A stretch of DNA of 64,000 bases from Photobacterium atrarenae (GCF_024380015.1 NZ_CP101508.1:310001-374000); one strand, 5' to 3'. Numbered from the stretch's first letter, positions 51,633 to 61,727 are shown. Notes: generated from the sequence alone by a model not told the origin. A program made the numbers and translations.

Positions 51633-53093
51633 ATGAAAGAACTGGATAACCAGCAATTAGCAAAAATCAGAACCATGGTACCAGAGATGCGTCGGGTTGA
51701 GCGCATCCACTTTGTCGGGATCGGCGGGGCCGGAATGAGCGGGATTGCCGAAGTGCTGATTAACGAAGGCTACCGGATCAGCGGCTCGGACCTGGCACCG
51801 AACGCGGTGACTGAGCGTTTGAGCGCCAAAGGCGCGGCGATCTATTTCGGCCATGCGGCCGAGAATATCGAAGGCGCCAGTGTGGTCGTGGCATCGACTG
51901 CAATTGTGGCCGAGAACCCGGAACTACAGGCTGCCCGGGCTAAGCGGATCCCGGTGGTTCGCCGTGCTGAGATGCTGGCTGAGCTGATGCGCTATCGCCA
52001 CGGAATCGCGATTGCCGGGACCCACGGCAAAACCACCACCACGGCCCTGACCACCCAGATTTATTCTGAGGCCGGCCTGGATCCGACGTTTGTCAACGGC
52101 GGCCTGGTGAAGAGTGCCGGAACCAACGCCCGTCTGGGTTGCAGCCGCTACCTGATTGCCGAAGCCGATGAAAGTGATGCTTCCTTCCTGCACTTGCAGC
52201 CGATGGTGTGTGTTGTCACCAATATCGAAGCGGATCATATGGAAACCTATGGCGGCGACTTCGAAGTTCTTAAACAAACTTTTATCGATTTTCTCCACAA
52301 CCTGCCGTTTTACGGTTTGGCGGTGATGTGCGTCGATGATCCTGTGGTGCGTGAACTGCTGCCGCGGGTCGGCCGTCAGGTGATCACTTACGGCTTTGCC
52401 GAAGATGCTGATGTCCGCCTGGTGAACTACCGTCAGCAAGGCCAGCAGGGCTTTTTCACCATCACGCGCAAGGGCAAGCCGGATCTGGCAGTTAAGCTCA
52501 ATATTCCGGGCCGTCACAACGCGCTGAATGCAACGGCTGCGGTCGCCGTGGCGACCGAAGAAGGCGTTGAGGATGCCGCGATTATCCGGGCACTGGCCGA
52601 GTTCCAGGGGACCGGTCGCCGCTTTGATCACCTGGGCGAGTTCGACTCCGGCAACGGCAGGGTCATGTTGGTTGATGATTACGGCCACCACCCGAGTGAA
52701 GTGGCGGTGACCATCCAGGCTGCCCGCGCCGGCTGGAAAGACAAGCGACTGGTGATGGTGTTCCAGCCACATCGCTACAGCCGGACCCGGGATCTGTATG
52801 ACGATTTTGCCAACGTGCTGGAGCAGGTCGACGTGTTGGTGATGCTGGATGTCTATTCGGCCGGGGAAGCGCCGATTGCCGGTGCCGATGGCCGCTCCCT
52901 TTGCCGCACCATCCGCCAACGCGGCAAGATCGATCCGATTTTTGTTCCCAATGGCGAAGCTTTGCCGTCTGCACTGGCCAGTATTCTCCAGGAAGGAGAT
53001 CTGGTGCTGACCCAGGGGGCTGGTGATGTCGGCAGAGTTGCCCGCAACCTGGCGGAGATGAAGCTGAATATTGCAGCAATGAGCCGCCGTTAA
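51633..53093 (+). CDS. murC: UDP-N-acetylmuramate:L-alanine ligase MurC
   Basis: MurC adds the first residue, L-alanine, to UDP-MurNAc. The 486-residue protein has [16 protein letters not shown] near the N-terminus, the ATP loop [29 protein letters not shown] and [15 protein letters not shown] 51633 is preferred to an in-frame GTG three bases earlier. In E. coli ddlB follows murC; here a 268-bp gap with a promoter follows instead. Confidence 0.97.
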   Translation: MKELDNQQLAKIRTMVPEMRRVERIHFVGIGGAGMSGIAEVLINEGYRISGSDLAPNAVTERLSAKGAAIYFGHAAENIEGASVVVASTAIVAENPELQAARAKRIPVVRRAEMLAELMRYRHGIAIAGTHGKTTTTALTTQIYSEAGLDPTFVNGGLVKSAGTNARLGCSRYLIAEADESDASFLHLQPMVCVVTNIEADHMETYGGDFEVLKQTFIDFLHNLPFYGLAVMCVDDPVVRELLPRVGRQVITYGFAEDADVRLVNYRQQGQQGFFTITRKGKPDLAVKLNIPGRHNALNATAAVAVATEEGVEDAAIIRALAEFQGTGRRFDHLGEFDSGNGRVMLVDDYGHHPSEVAVTIQAARAGWKDKRLVMVFQPHRYSRTRDLYDDFANVLEQVDVLVMLDVYSAGEAPIAGADGRSLCRTIRQRGKIDPIFVPNGEALPSALASILQEGDLVLTQGAGDVGRVARNLAEMKLNIAAMSRR

Positions 53094-53217
53094 ATGTTCG
53101 GGAATAAACGGTGATAAATGGTACATTTATTGCATTGTTTTTAAGCAGTACAGACCGGCAAGCGCAATTTTTATTGGGTTTTACGTTCAGGAATTGCCAG
53201 GAAAGGCGCGACAGGAG

Positions 53218-53246
53218 TTGGAGAGCAACAGGTTGGTCGGTATAAT
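53218..53246 (+). promoter_or_regulatory. Candidate promoter of ftsQAZ
   Basis: A perfect TATAAT (53241-53246) with TTGGAG 17 bases upstream (53218-53223) sits in the 268-bp murC-ftsQ gap. Transcription would begin near 53253, about 110 bases before ftsQ. The gap contains no gene; this is where ddlB lies in E. coli. Confidence 0.6.
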
Positions 53247-53361
53247 CGATCAACTTTGCATTCTCCGGCGTCTGGCCGGTCAGCCGGGTCGTCTGGCACC
53301 GCAATGAACCAAGCTGGGGCGGTGCAGGAGACGGAATGAAAGCAAGTAGGCAAGACAAGAT

Positions 53362-54117
53362 ATGGCTGATGCAGTCGTGACAAGCTTCTCCCTGCCGTCA
53401 TCGGCAAAGCGGATACCGTGGGGAGGGATGACTTTTTTTCTTGCGGTGATTGGTTTTATCGCCTGGCTGTTGAGTGCCGGCCTCACCTGGATGACAGATG
53501 CGAACCGCCTGCCGTTGTCACAGCTGGTGATCCAGGGGGAGCTGACATACTTGAAAGCCGACGATGTCCGCCGGGGGATCCTGGCATTGGAGCATCTCGG
53601 TAGTTTCATGACCCAGGATGTGGATGAGATCCAGCTGGCGCTGGAAGCCCTGCCGTGGGTCGCCCGGGCATCGGTTCGGAAACAGTGGCCGGATACAATC
53701 AAAGTCTTTTTGGTTGAGCATCAGCCGGCTGCAGTGTGGAACCGGCAGCATCTGGTCAACACCAACGGTGAGGTTTTTCGTGCTGCGGCCGCGCAGGTCC
53801 GGGAATTAGGGCTGGTTGAACTCAGCGGTCCTGAGGGCAGCAGTGCTGAGGTACTGGCAGCCCAGCGGGAGATGCAACCGAAATTACAGCGTGCCGGCCT
53901 GGAGATGGCGCAGCTTGCTCTGAACGAGCGTCGCTCCTGGCGGGTGTGGCTAACAAATGGAATCCGGCTTGAACTGGGCCGGGAAGGCAGGATGGAGCGC
54001 CTGATGCGTTTTATCAGCCTGTATCCTGAATTAGAGCAGCAAGGAAAAGCCATAACGTACGTAGACTTGCGCTACGATACTGGGGCTGCTGTGGGTTGGA
54101 ACCAAGTTCCAGAATAA
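53362..54117 (+). CDS. ftsQ: Cell division protein FtsQ
   Basis: FtsQ is the bitopic core of the FtsQLB division complex. The 251-residue protein has a cytoplasmic N-terminus, one membrane helix (about 23-44), a POTRA domain (about 50-120, starting LVIQGELTYLKADDV) and the FtsQ beta domain with RRSWRVWLTNGIRLELGR (segments RRSWRV and GIRLELGRE). The order ftsQ-ftsA-ftsZ follows. Confidence 0.95.
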   Translation: MADAVVTSFSLPSSAKRIPWGGMTFFLAVIGFIAWLLSAGLTWMTDANRLPLSQLVIQGELTYLKADDVRRGILALEHLGSFMTQDVDEIQLALEALPWVARASVRKQWPDTIKVFLVEHQPAAVWNRQHLVNTNGEVFRAAAAQVRELGLVELSGPEGSSAEVLAAQREMQPKLQRAGLEMAQLALNERRSWRVWLTNGIRLELGREGRMERLMRFISLYPELEQQGKAITYVDLRYDTGAAVGWNQVPE

Positions 54118-54183
54118 GACAGCCGGACGACACTCCGCCAAACAGAGGAGTGCGGGTGAGTATAACGATAAGAGTGTGCGCTA

Positions 54184-55440
54184 ATGACGAAGGCGGCAGA
54201 TAAAAAACTCATAGTAGGCCTGGATATCGGCACGTCCAAAGTGTGTGCTTTGGTCGGGGAAGTGCTGCCCGATGACAAGGTCAATGTCATTGGTGTCGGC
54301 AGCAGCCCGTCGCGGGGTATGGATAAAGGCGGGGTCAATGATCTTGAGTCCGTGGTCAAGTCAGTACAGCGCGCCGTCGATCAGGCGGAGCTGATGGCTG
54401 ACTGCCAGATTTCCTCCGTGTTTTTGTCCTTATCCGGCAAACACATACGTTGCCAGACAGAAAAAGGCATGGTGCCGATTTCTGACAAAGAGGTAACACA
54501 GGATGATGTTGATAATGTTATCCATACAGCGAAGTCGGTAAAAATTAGCGATGAACATCGAACTTTGCATGTAATTCCCCAGGAATTTGCTATTGATTAT
54601 CAAGAGGGAATTAAAAATCCGGTTGGGTTGTCAGGGGTGCGGATGGAAGCCAGCGTTCACCTGATCACCTGTCACAATGATATGGCCCGCAATATTGTCA
54701 AGGCCGTTGAACGATGCGGGCTGAAGGTTGACCAACTGATATTCTCCGGTCTGGCCGCCAGCCATGCCGTACTGACAGCCGATGAGCGTGAACTGGGTGT
54801 TTGCGTGGTTGATATCGGCGGCGGCACCATGGATCTGGCCGTATGGACCGGCGGGGCACTGCGACATGCCGAAGTGATCCCGTATGCCGGGAATGTGGTG
54901 ACCAGCGATATCGCTTATGCCTTCGGCACGCCTCCGGGCGATGCCGAAGAAATCAAAGTCAAATATGGCTTTGCGCTGAGCGAGCTGGTCAGCAAAGACG
55001 CCAAAGTGGACGTCCCGAGTGTCGGTGGTCGTCCGTCACGGAGCTTGCAAAGCCAGACCTTGGCGGAAGTGATCGAGCCTCGCTACAGTGAGTTACTGGG
55101 GCTGGTGAATCAGAAGCTACTGGAAATACAGGAACAACTGCGTACTGCGGGGGTGAAGCACCATTTGGCGGCAGGGGTTGTCCTCACCGGCGGCGCTGCG
55201 CAAATGGAAGGGTTGATTGAATGTGCCGAGCGGGTTTTCCGCAATCAGGTACGGATCGGGCAGCCGCTTGAGCTGAGCGGTCTGACAGATTATGTCCAGG
55301 CCCCGCACTATGCAACGGCAGTAGGATTACTGCATTACGGAAAGGACAGTCAGACATTTGACGAGAGTGAACCGGAGCCGAAACGCTCTGTCTCCGGGAT
55401 CTTCACGAAAATCAGTGGTTGGCTAAGAAAAGAATTTTAA
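54184..55440 (+). CDS. ftsA: Cell division protein FtsA
   Basis: FtsA is the actin-like protein that tethers FtsZ to the membrane and recruits later division proteins. The 418-residue protein shows the actin-fold phosphate loops GLDIGTSKVCALVGE (near 13-27) and VVDIGGGTMDLAV, the adenosine motif TGGAAQMEGL, and ends with the amphipathic membrane-targeting helix KISGWLRKEF. ATG 54184 lies 66 bases after ftsQ, past a small hairpin (54131-54152). Confidence 0.97.
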   Translation: MTKAADKKLIVGLDIGTSKVCALVGEVLPDDKVNVIGVGSSPSRGMDKGGVNDLESVVKSVQRAVDQAELMADCQISSVFLSLSGKHIRCQTEKGMVPISDKEVTQDDVDNVIHTAKSVKISDEHRTLHVIPQEFAIDYQEGIKNPVGLSGVRMEASVHLITCHNDMARNIVKAVERCGLKVDQLIFSGLAASHAVLTADERELGVCVVDIGGGTMDLAVWTGGALRHAEVIPYAGNVVTSDIAYAFGTPPGDAEEIKVKYGFALSELVSKDAKVDVPSVGGRPSRSLQSQTLAEVIEPRYSELLGLVNQKLLEIQEQLRTAGVKHHLAAGVVLTGGAAQMEGLIECAERVFRNQVRIGQPLELSGLTDYVQAPHYATAVGLLHYGKDSQTFDESEPEPKRSVSGIFTKISGWLRKEF

Positions 55441-55473
55441 ACCTGATGCGAACAGGAAAAACGGAGAGAACAA

Positions 55474-56673
55474 ATGTTTGAACCGATGATGGAAATGTCT
55501 GATGAAGCGGTAATTAAGGTCATTGGCGTTGGCGGCGGCGGCGGTAATGCTGTCGATCACATGGTACGTGAGTCGATTGAAGGGGTTGAGTTTATCACTG
55601 TGAACACTGATGCTCAGGCCCTGCGTAAAAGCAGTGTCAGCACAGTGATCCAGATTGGTGGCGATATCACCAAAGGCTTGGGTGCTGGTGCGAATCCTCA
55701 GGTAGGGCGCGACTCTGCACTGGAAGATCGCGAAGCCATCAAGGCTGAGCTGCAAGGCTCAGATATGATCTTTATCGCGGCAGGCATGGGCGGCGGCACC
55801 GGGACCGGTGCGGCGCCAATCATTGCGGAAGTGGCAAAAGAGCTGGGTATCCTGACGGTGGCTGTGGTGACCAAGCCATTCAGCTTCGAAGGCAAGAAAC
55901 GCATGGCGTTTGCCGAGCAGGGTATCGAAGAGCTGTCGAAGCATGTGGACTCTCTGATCACCATCCCGAACGAGAAGCTGCTCAAAGTGCTGGGTCGTGG
56001 GATCACGCTGCTGGACGCGTTTGCGAAAGCGAACGATGTTCTGAAAAATGCCGTCCAGGGCATTGCAGAGCTGATCACCCGTCCGGGTATGATCAACGTC
56101 GACTTTGCAGATGTCCGGACGGTAATGTCCGAAATGGGTCACGCCATGATGGGCAGCGGCGTTGCGACCGGTGATGACCGTGCGGAAGAAGCGGCTGAAA
56201 TGGCGATTTCCAGCCCGCTGCTGGAAGATATTGATCTGGCTGGCGCACGCGGTGTGTTGGTGAACATCACGGCCGGTCTGGATATGCGTCTGGACGAGTT
56301 TGAAACTGTGGGTAACACGGTGAAAGCGTTTGCCTCGGATAACGCCACTGTGGTGATCGGGACCTCGCTGGATCCGGAAATGTCGGACGAGCTGCGGGTG
56401 ACAGTGGTTGCTACCGGGATTGGTAAAGAGACCAAGCCGGATATTACCCTGGTGACCAGTTCAAAGCCGGTTCAGGCGACGGCGACACAGGAAAAACCAG
56501 CGGCCCCAGCCGTGGCAGTGGAAGAGACGAAGTCGGCTCCGCTGACACAACAGCCGGCTGCTGAGAGTAACAATGTTCAGCAGGGTGGTTCGTCTGCTGC
56601 GGCGAAGTCCAAGCCTCAGGCGGATCACGACTATCTGGATATCCCGGCATTCCTGCGTAAGCAGGCGGACTAA
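55474..56673 (+). CDS. ftsZ: Cell division GTPase FtsZ
   Basis: FtsZ is the tubulin-like GTPase that forms the division ring. The 399-residue protein has the nucleotide-binding start [13 protein letters not shown], the tubulin signature GGGTGTG (106-112), the T7-loop region [11 protein letters not shown], a variable linker rich in A, P and Q (about 320-380), and the C-terminal peptide [14 protein letters not shown] that binds FtsA and ZipA. A GGAGAG site precedes ATG 55474. Confidence 0.99.
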   Translation: MFEPMMEMSDEAVIKVIGVGGGGGNAVDHMVRESIEGVEFITVNTDAQALRKSSVSTVIQIGGDITKGLGAGANPQVGRDSALEDREAIKAELQGSDMIFIAAGMGGGTGTGAAPIIAEVAKELGILTVAVVTKPFSFEGKKRMAFAEQGIEELSKHVDSLITIPNEKLLKVLGRGITLLDAFAKANDVLKNAVQGIAELITRPGMINVDFADVRTVMSEMGHAMMGSGVATGDDRAEEAAEMAISSPLLEDIDLAGARGVLVNITAGLDMRLDEFETVGNTVKAFASDNATVVIGTSLDPEMSDELRVTVVATGIGKETKPDITLVTSSKPVQATATQEKPAAPAVAVEETKSAPLTQQPAAESNNVQQGGSSAAAKSKPQADHDYLDIPAFLRKQAD

Positions 56674-56687
56674 TCCGGGCAAATGGT

Positions 56688-56716
56688 TTGGGTTGCCACT
56701 GAATCAGTGGTATAAT
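56688..56716 (+). promoter_or_regulatory. Promoter of lpxC (extended -10)
   Basis: A perfect TATAAT (56711-56716) preceded by TGG (extended -10) and by TTGGGT 17 bases upstream lies 38 bases after the ftsZ stop. Transcription would start near 56723, at the base of the hairpin 56721-56753. Confidence 0.7.
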
Positions 56717-56720
56717 GTCT

Positions 56721-56753
56721 GCCCATTTATTATACCGTGGTATAAAAATGGGC
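56721..56753 (+). promoter_or_regulatory. Strong hairpin at the 5' end of the lpxC transcript
   Basis: GCCCATTT (56721-56728) pairs with AAATGGGC (56746-56753), and inside it TATACC (56731-56736) with GGTATA (56739-56744), giving about 15 pairs with one bulged base. It has no T-run, so it is not a clear ftsZ terminator. It would form the very start of the lpxC message or a palindromic binding site. Confidence 0.6.
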
Positions 56754-56786
56754 CGATGTATTGGCAAACAATAGTTGAGAAAGCAG

Positions 56787-57704
56787 ATGATCAGACAACG
56801 TACACTGAAAAGCATAGTGCAAACGACTGGGGTGGGACTTCACTCTGGACGTAAAGTGACGCTTATTCTTCGTCCTGCTGCTGCAAATACCGGTGTGATC
56901 TATCGCCGTACAGACTTGAATCCGCCGGTAGATTTTCCTGCCAACGCTGATTCAGTGCGCGATACCATGCTGTGTACAGCACTGGTGAATGAGGAAGGGG
57001 TACGGATCTCAACTGTTGAGCACCTGAACGCAGCTTTAGCAGGCATGGGGATCGATAACGTGATTATCGAAGTGGATGCGCCGGAAATTCCGATTATGGA
57101 TGGTAGCGCCAGCCCGTTTATTTACCTGTTGCAGTCTGCCGGAATTGAGACCCTGAATGCGCCGAAGCGCTTCCTGCGTCTTAAGAAAACTGTTCGCGTC
57201 GAAGATGGCGACAAGTGGGCTGAGCTTCGTCCGTTCAACGGGTTCCGCCTTGATTTCGCTATCGATTTTAACCATCCGGCGATTGAATCAGAGCAACAGC
57301 GTTTGGTGCTGGATTTTTCCAGCCAGTCATTTGTCAAAGACATCAGCCGTGCCCGGACCTTCGGTTTCATGCGCGACATTGAGTACCTGCAGTCACAAAA
57401 CCTGTGTCTGGGCGGTAGCTTCGATAACGCGATTGTACTGGATGATTACCGCATCCTTAATGACGAAGGCCTGCGGTTTGACAACGAGCTGGTGACGCAC
57501 AAGGTACTGGATGCCATCGGTGATCTGTACATGTGTGGTCACAACATCATTGGTGAAATGGTCGCTTACAAATCCGGCCATGCCCTGAATAACAAACTGT
57601 TGCGCGCGGTGCTGGCAGATCAGGAAGCTTTTGAATGGTCCACCTTCACCGATGAGCAAGAGGTGCCTGTCACCTTCGCCCAGCCTGGGATGGTCCTGGC
57701 CTAA
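56787..57704 (+). CDS. lpxC: UDP-3-O-acyl-N-acetylglucosamine deacetylase LpxC
   Basis: LpxC is the committed zinc deacetylase of lipid A synthesis. The 305-residue protein starts [21 protein letters not shown], has the first zinc ligand H79 in the STVEHL motif, then MDGSASPF, the [11 protein letters not shown] block with the other ligands (His and Asp) and the general-base region [14 protein letters not shown] 56787 is chosen over a frame start at 56775 on homology. Placed after ftsZ, linking wall, division and LPS synthesis. Confidence 0.97.
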   Translation: MIRQRTLKSIVQTTGVGLHSGRKVTLILRPAAANTGVIYRRTDLNPPVDFPANADSVRDTMLCTALVNEEGVRISTVEHLNAALAGMGIDNVIIEVDAPEIPIMDGSASPFIYLLQSAGIETLNAPKRFLRLKKTVRVEDGDKWAELRPFNGFRLDFAIDFNHPAIESEQQRLVLDFSSQSFVKDISRARTFGFMRDIEYLQSQNLCLGGSFDNAIVLDDYRILNDEGLRFDNELVTHKVLDAIGDLYMCGHNIIGEMVAYKSGHALNNKLLRAVLADQEAFEWSTFTDEQEVPVTFAQPGMVLA

Positions 57705-57732
57705 GCCGAATCGGATCCAGAATTGAATAGAG

Positions 57733-57759
57733 AAACGCCGGACCTGGTCCGGCGTTTTT
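57733..57759. terminator. Terminator between lpxC and dciA
   Basis: AAACGCCGGACC (57733-57744) can pair with GGTCCGGCGTTT (57746-57757), followed by TT. It lies between the convergent lpxC and dciA; the plus-strand T-run is the better one. Confidence 0.9.
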
Positions 57760-57793
57760 GTACCTGGCGTCCAGCGGCTTTAATGGGACTGCG

Positions 57794-58255
57794 TTAGTTT
57801 TTGTTCTGTTTGGCAGCGAGCGCTGCGAGCCGCTCCAGCCGGGCTTTGACTTTATCCGGCGCGCCTTGCGCGGTGTTGCGTAGGTATTGTGCCGCCTGAG
57901 GCGAAATCGGTTTTTGTACGATGTCCGGGGTTTTGTCTGTCGGCTGGGTGGCCACAGCGGCCAGGGCCGGATTGACTTTAATTTCGATATTGGCGAGGTT
58001 CGGCAGCAGCTGGGCACGCAGTTTGCTCATCAGGGTGTTGCGTTCATAGTTGAGCCGCATCGACCAGGCCGCGGATGCAACCTCGAGGATCAGGGTACCC
58101 TGACGGTAGTTGCTGACCCGGCAATGTTCGGCGCAGGCCAGGTGTTGCTTGACTGCATTGTTCAGTTTGCCGAGGGCAACGGCACGCTGCTGAATATTAC
58201 CCAGCTGGGTGTCGTCAAGCAGGCTGGCGGTCGATTGAGGGCGATGATCGCGCAT
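57794..58255 (-). CDS. dciA: DciA, replicative helicase operator (DUF721)
   Basis: DciA is the ancestral loader or operator of the DnaB helicase in bacteria that lack DnaC. The 153-residue protein carries the DUF721 KH-like domain (about residues 20-105: LNNAVKQHL, LILEVASAAWSMRLNYER, LSKLRAQLLPNL-type segment) and a basic, flexible C-terminal tail (RLERLAALAAKQNKN). Identification rests on this pattern and on its divergent position beside secA, which is usual in vibrios. Confidence 0.85.
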   Translation of the reverse strand: MRDHRPQSTASLLDDTQLGNIQQRAVALGKLNNAVKQHLACAEHCRVSNYRQGTLILEVASAAWSMRLNYERNTLMSKLRAQLLPNLANIEIKVNPALAAVATQPTDKTPDIVQKPISPQAAQYLRNTAQGAPDKVKARLERLAALAAKQNKN

Positions 58256-58408
58256 GAAACACGGCTCCGGATCACTAATTAGCGGTAAAGTTCTAATTTT
58301 TCGATTATGAAAAGCCAGACGCCTGTTTTTATCATAGGCGGCCTTGGTATTATGTCATATTATATCAAGTCTATACGACGCGGGTGAATCTTTCCCGGCG
58401 ACGGTAGC

Positions 58409-58521
58409 AGAGGCCTGTGGGCCTCTATCGGGCAGCCGTGTCGCTGGTGAACGCGGCTGCGGTTGTTTCCCGGCAATTCCAGGTATTGTTTTCGTTTCGC
58501 CCTTGAAAAAAAGTCCGGGCG
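58409..58521 (+). promoter_or_regulatory. Hairpin-rich part of the dciA-secA gap
   Basis: Three successive stems are seen: AGAGGCC/GGCCTCT (58409-58426), GCAGCCG/CGGCTGC (58432-58460) and CGCCC/GGGCG (58498-58521). The 487-bp gap between dciA and secA has no credible gene. No SecM-like protein with a signal peptide and arrest motif is present. Short open frames overlap the secA start but look random. Confidence 0.4.
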
Positions 58522-58742
58522 TCACAATATCATTTTTATCCGATGTTTTTCGTGTCGGCTTCTGCGCCACTTCGGGTGGCGGATTCAGATGGGACAGGGA
58601 TGGCAATACCGGAGCAATTCATGCCAGCACATCACGAGCGCTGTGATGGAAATGGCCAGAACATTTTCCCGGTTATGAAACCCAGATTTAGCAATTCAGC
58701 CAGCGCTGAAGCTGAAATAAACAAAGAGAAAACGGCAACGCC

Positions 58743-61469
58743 ATGTTATCAAAACTACTGACCAAAGTTATCGGTAGCCGTAACGATCGCACTTTGCGTC
58801 GTTTGCGTAAAATTGTTGACCAAATCAACAAGCTAGAACCTCAATTTGAAAGCCTGCAAGACGAAGAGCTGAAAGCGAAAACGGTGGAGTTCCGTGAGCG
58901 TCTTGAGCAGGGCGAAACCCTGGATCAGTTGCTGCCAGAAGCGTTTGCGACCGTACGAGAAGCCTCGAAGCGTGTCTATGGCATGCGTCATTTCGATGTC
59001 CAGCTGATTGGCGGAATGGTGCTCAATAGCTGCCAGATTGCTGAGATGCGCACCGGTGAAGGTAAAACCCTGACCGCGACCCTGCCAGCCTACCTCAATG
59101 CCCTGACCGGCAAAGGCGTCCACATTGTGACGGTGAATGATTACCTGGCTGCCCGGGACGCCGAAACCAACCGTCCGCTATTTGAATTCCTCGGCATGAC
59201 GGTGGGCGTGAATGTTCCAAACATGCCACCCCAGGCGAAGAAAGAAGCCTATGCGGCGGATATCCTGTACGGCACCAACAACGAATTTGGCTTTGATTAC
59301 CTGCGCGATAACATGGCCTTCCGTCCGGAAGATCGGGTTCAGCGCGAGCGTTTTTTTGCCGTGGTCGATGAAGTGGACTCAATCCTGATCGATGAGGCAC
59401 GAACGCCGCTGATCATTTCCGGTCCGGCGGAAGACAGCTCAGAGCTGTATACCCAGATCAATACCCTGATCCCGGAACTGGTTCGCCAGGAGAAGGAAGA
59501 CAGTGATGAGTACCGCGGAGAAGGTCATTACACGGTTGATGAGAAAGCCAAGCAGGCTTACCTGACGGAAAACGGTCAGGAGTTTGTCGAAGAGCTGCTC
59601 AAGCAAAAAGGCATGATGGCGGAAGATGACACCCTGTACTCACCGGCCAACATCAGCTTGTTGCACCACGTGCATGCAGCGCTGCGTGCGCATGTCCTGT
59701 TTGAGCGCGATGTCGACTACATCGTCAAAGATGATGAAGTGATCATCGTGGATGAGCACACCGGCCGGACGATGCCGGGGCGTCGCTGGTCCGAAGGGCT
59801 TCACCAGGCCGTTGAAGCCAAAGAAGGGGTGAAGATCCAGAATGAAAACCAGACGCTGGCGTCGATCACCTTCCAGAACTACTTCCGCCTGTATGAAAAA
59901 CTGTCCGGCATGACCGGGACCGCAGATACCGAAGCGTTCGAGTTCCAGTCGATTTACGGTCTGGAAACTGTGGTGATCCCGACCAATAAGCCGATGATCC
60001 GCGATGATATGGGTGATCTGGTCTATATGACCGAGCTCGAGAAATTTGCCGCGATCAGTGAAGATATTCAGGACCGGGTTAAAAACGGCCAGCCTGTCCT
60101 GGTGGGGACCGTGTCGATTGAAAAATCCGAACTGCTGTCCAATGCTCTGAAAAAAGCCGGTATCAAGCACCAGGTGCTGAACGCCAAGTTCCATGAAAAA
60201 GAAGCGGATATTGTTGCCCAGGCCGGTCAGCCGGGTGCGGTGACGATTGCGACCAACATGGCCGGTCGGGGGACCGATATCGTGCTGGGTGGCTCCTGGC
60301 AGAATGAAGTCGCCAAACTGGACAACCCGGATGCAGACCAGATTACGCAGATCAAGGCTAAATGGCAAGAAGTGCACGAGCAAGTGCTGGCTTCTGGTGG
60401 TTTGCATATTATCGGGACCGAGCGTCATGAATCGCGCCGGATCGATAACCAGCTGCGTGGCCGTTCCGGCCGTCAGGGGGATCCGGGCTCTTCCCGCTTC
60501 TACCTGTCGATGGAAGATGGCCTGATGCGGATCTTTGCCTCGGATCGTGTCTCGAACATGATGAAGAAACTGGGGATGGAAGAGGGTGAAGCGATTGAGC
60601 ACCCATGGGTGACCAAGGCGATTGAAAATGCTCAGCGCAAAGTCGAAGGTCGTAACTTCGATATCCGTAAGCAGCTGCTTGAGTTTGATGACGTGGCTAA
60701 TGATCAGCGCAAGGTCGTTTACGAGTTGCGTGATGAGCTGATGAATGCCGAAGACATCAGCGAGATGATTGAGCAGAACCGCGAAGATGTGCTGCAAGGC
60801 GTGATTGATGGTTATATACCGCCGCAATCCCTGGAAGAGATGTGGGACATTCCGGGGCTGGAAGAGCGCCTGAAAGCAGATTTCGATCTTGAACTGCCGA
60901 TCCAGCAGTGGCTGGATGACGAAGAGAAGCTGTACGAAGAAGCGCTGCGTGAGCGGATCATCGAGAAAGCGGTTGAGATCTACCGTCAGAAAGAAGAAGT
61001 CGTTGGTGCGCCGGTGCTGCGGAACTTCGAGAAGACGGTCATGCTGCAGAACTTAGATACGCTATGGAAAGAGCACCTGGCGGCGATGGATCACCTGCGT
61101 CAGGGGATCCACCTGCGCGGCTATGCCCAGAAGAACCCGAAACAGGAATATAAGCGTGAGTCGTTTGAACTGTTTGAAGGGATGCTCGAAGCGCTGAAAT
61201 CCGATGTTATTGCGATTCTGAGCAAGGTTCGGGTGCAGCAGCAGGAAGAAGTTGAGCGGATTGAAGAAGAGCGTCGTCGTCAGGCGGAAGCGCTGGCTCG
61301 TCGTCAACAGTACCAGCATCAGAACGCAGAAAGCCAGATTGCCGATGAAAGCGAGCAGGGTGGGGAGAACGAACCTTACCACCGTGGTGAGCGCAAGGTT
61401 GGCCGTAACGAGCCGTGTCCGTGTGGCTCGGGCAAGAAGTACAAACAGTGTCATGGTAAGATTAACTAA
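58743..61469 (+). CDS. secA: Preprotein translocase ATPase SecA
   Basis: SecA is the motor of SecYEG protein export. The 908-residue protein is full length: N-terminal [20 protein letters not shown], Walker A in MRTGEGKT (about 102-109), the [15 protein letters not shown]alker B region, the preprotein crosslinking domain, the second nucleotide domain with [22 protein letters not shown] (segments [10 protein letters not shown] and [11 protein letters not shown]), and the C-terminal zinc motif [13 protein letters not shown] that binds SecB and lipids. A hairpin terminator follows. Confidence 0.99.
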   Translation: MLSKLLTKVIGSRNDRTLRRLRKIVDQINKLEPQFESLQDEELKAKTVEFRERLEQGETLDQLLPEAFATVREASKRVYGMRHFDVQLIGGMVLNSCQIAEMRTGEGKTLTATLPAYLNALTGKGVHIVTVNDYLAARDAETNRPLFEFLGMTVGVNVPNMPPQAKKEAYAADILYGTNNEFGFDYLRDNMAFRPEDRVQRERFFAVVDEVDSILIDEARTPLIISGPAEDSSELYTQINTLIPELVRQEKEDSDEYRGEGHYTVDEKAKQAYLTENGQEFVEELLKQKGMMAEDDTLYSPANISLLHHVHAALRAHVLFERDVDYIVKDDEVIIVDEHTGRTMPGRRWSEGLHQAVEAKEGVKIQNENQTLASITFQNYFRLYEKLSGMTGTADTEAFEFQSIYGLETVVIPTNKPMIRDDMGDLVYMTELEKFAAISEDIQDRVKNGQPVLVGTVSIEKSELLSNALKKAGIKHQVLNAKFHEKEADIVAQAGQPGAVTIATNMAGRGTDIVLGGSWQNEVAKLDNPDADQITQIKAKWQEVHEQVLASGGLHIIGTERHESRRIDNQLRGRSGRQGDPGSSRFYLSMEDGLMRIFASDRVSNMMKKLGMEEGEAIEHPWVTKAIENAQRKVEGRNFDIRKQLLEFDDVANDQRKVVYELRDELMNAEDISEMIEQNREDVLQGVIDGYIPPQSLEEMWDIPGLEERLKADFDLELPIQQWLDDEEKLYEEALRERIIEKAVEIYRQKEEVVGAPVLRNFEKTVMLQNLDTLWKEHLAAMDHLRQGIHLRGYAQKNPKQEYKRESFELFEGMLEALKSDVIAILSKVRVQQQEEVERIEEERRRQAEALARRQQYQHQNAESQIADESEQGGENEPYHRGERKVGRNEPCPCGSGKKYKQCHGKIN

Positions 61470-61500
61470 TACAACCGTCACACAGGTTTGATATCCTAAG

Positions 61501-61523
61501 AAGGCCGCCTTGTGCGGCCTTTT
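61501..61523 (+). terminator. Intrinsic terminator of secA
   Basis: AAGGCCGC (61501-61508) pairs with GCGGCCTT (61514-61521), loop CTTGT, followed by TTATTTCT. It lies 31 bases after the secA stop. Confidence 0.85.
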
Positions 61524-61539
61524 ATTTCTCGCGCAAGTA

Positions 61540-61701
61540 ATCCCAATCGCAGTAAATAACTGGTCATCCTAGCTTGTTCAAATGCTCGATAACTGCGTTA
61601 GAATTTTTGATTGTAGAATAACTACTTATCTAAAAATTCTGCCTTGTTCTCAAACATTTTTCCGGCGCTATTTCTGATCACTGACTTACTTTGATTGGTA
61701 T
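61540..61701. repeat. 162-bp imperfect palindrome, MITE-like repeat
   Basis: The outer 27 bases of each end are inverted copies of each other, matching at 20 of 27 positions; both ends carry CCAATC and AGTAA. The centre is a strong cruciform: AGAATTTTTGAT (61600-61611) with ATCTAAAAATTCT (61628-61640), and inside it GTAG/CTAC (61613-61625). The block is far more A/T-rich than its surroundings and has no open frame of note. This is the shape of a small non-coding transposable element (MITE) or a large REP/BIME-type repeat. I believe similar sequences are common in Vibrio and Shewanella genomes, but that is memory and unchecked. No clear target duplication is visible. Confidence 0.65.
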
Positions 61702-61727
61702 CATTGAGACTGTAGGCAGGTTATACA

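Noticed and set aside
51924..53126. Long antisense open frame (400 codons) opposite murC
   Set aside because: Shadow frame; murC is intact and typical on the plus strand.
54519..54527. TTATCCATA in ftsA, considered as a DnaA box
   Set aside because: It deviates from the TTATNCACA core, stands alone, and lies inside a coding region.
58344..58646. 100-codon plus-strand frame before secA as a possible SecM
   Set aside because: No signal peptide, no arrest-type motif near the end, no ribosome site, and it stops about 100 bases before secA. Recorded only as part of the untranslated gap.
59640..60827. Long antisense open frame (395 codons) opposite secA
   Set aside because: Shadow frame; composition mirrors secA codons and shows no domain.
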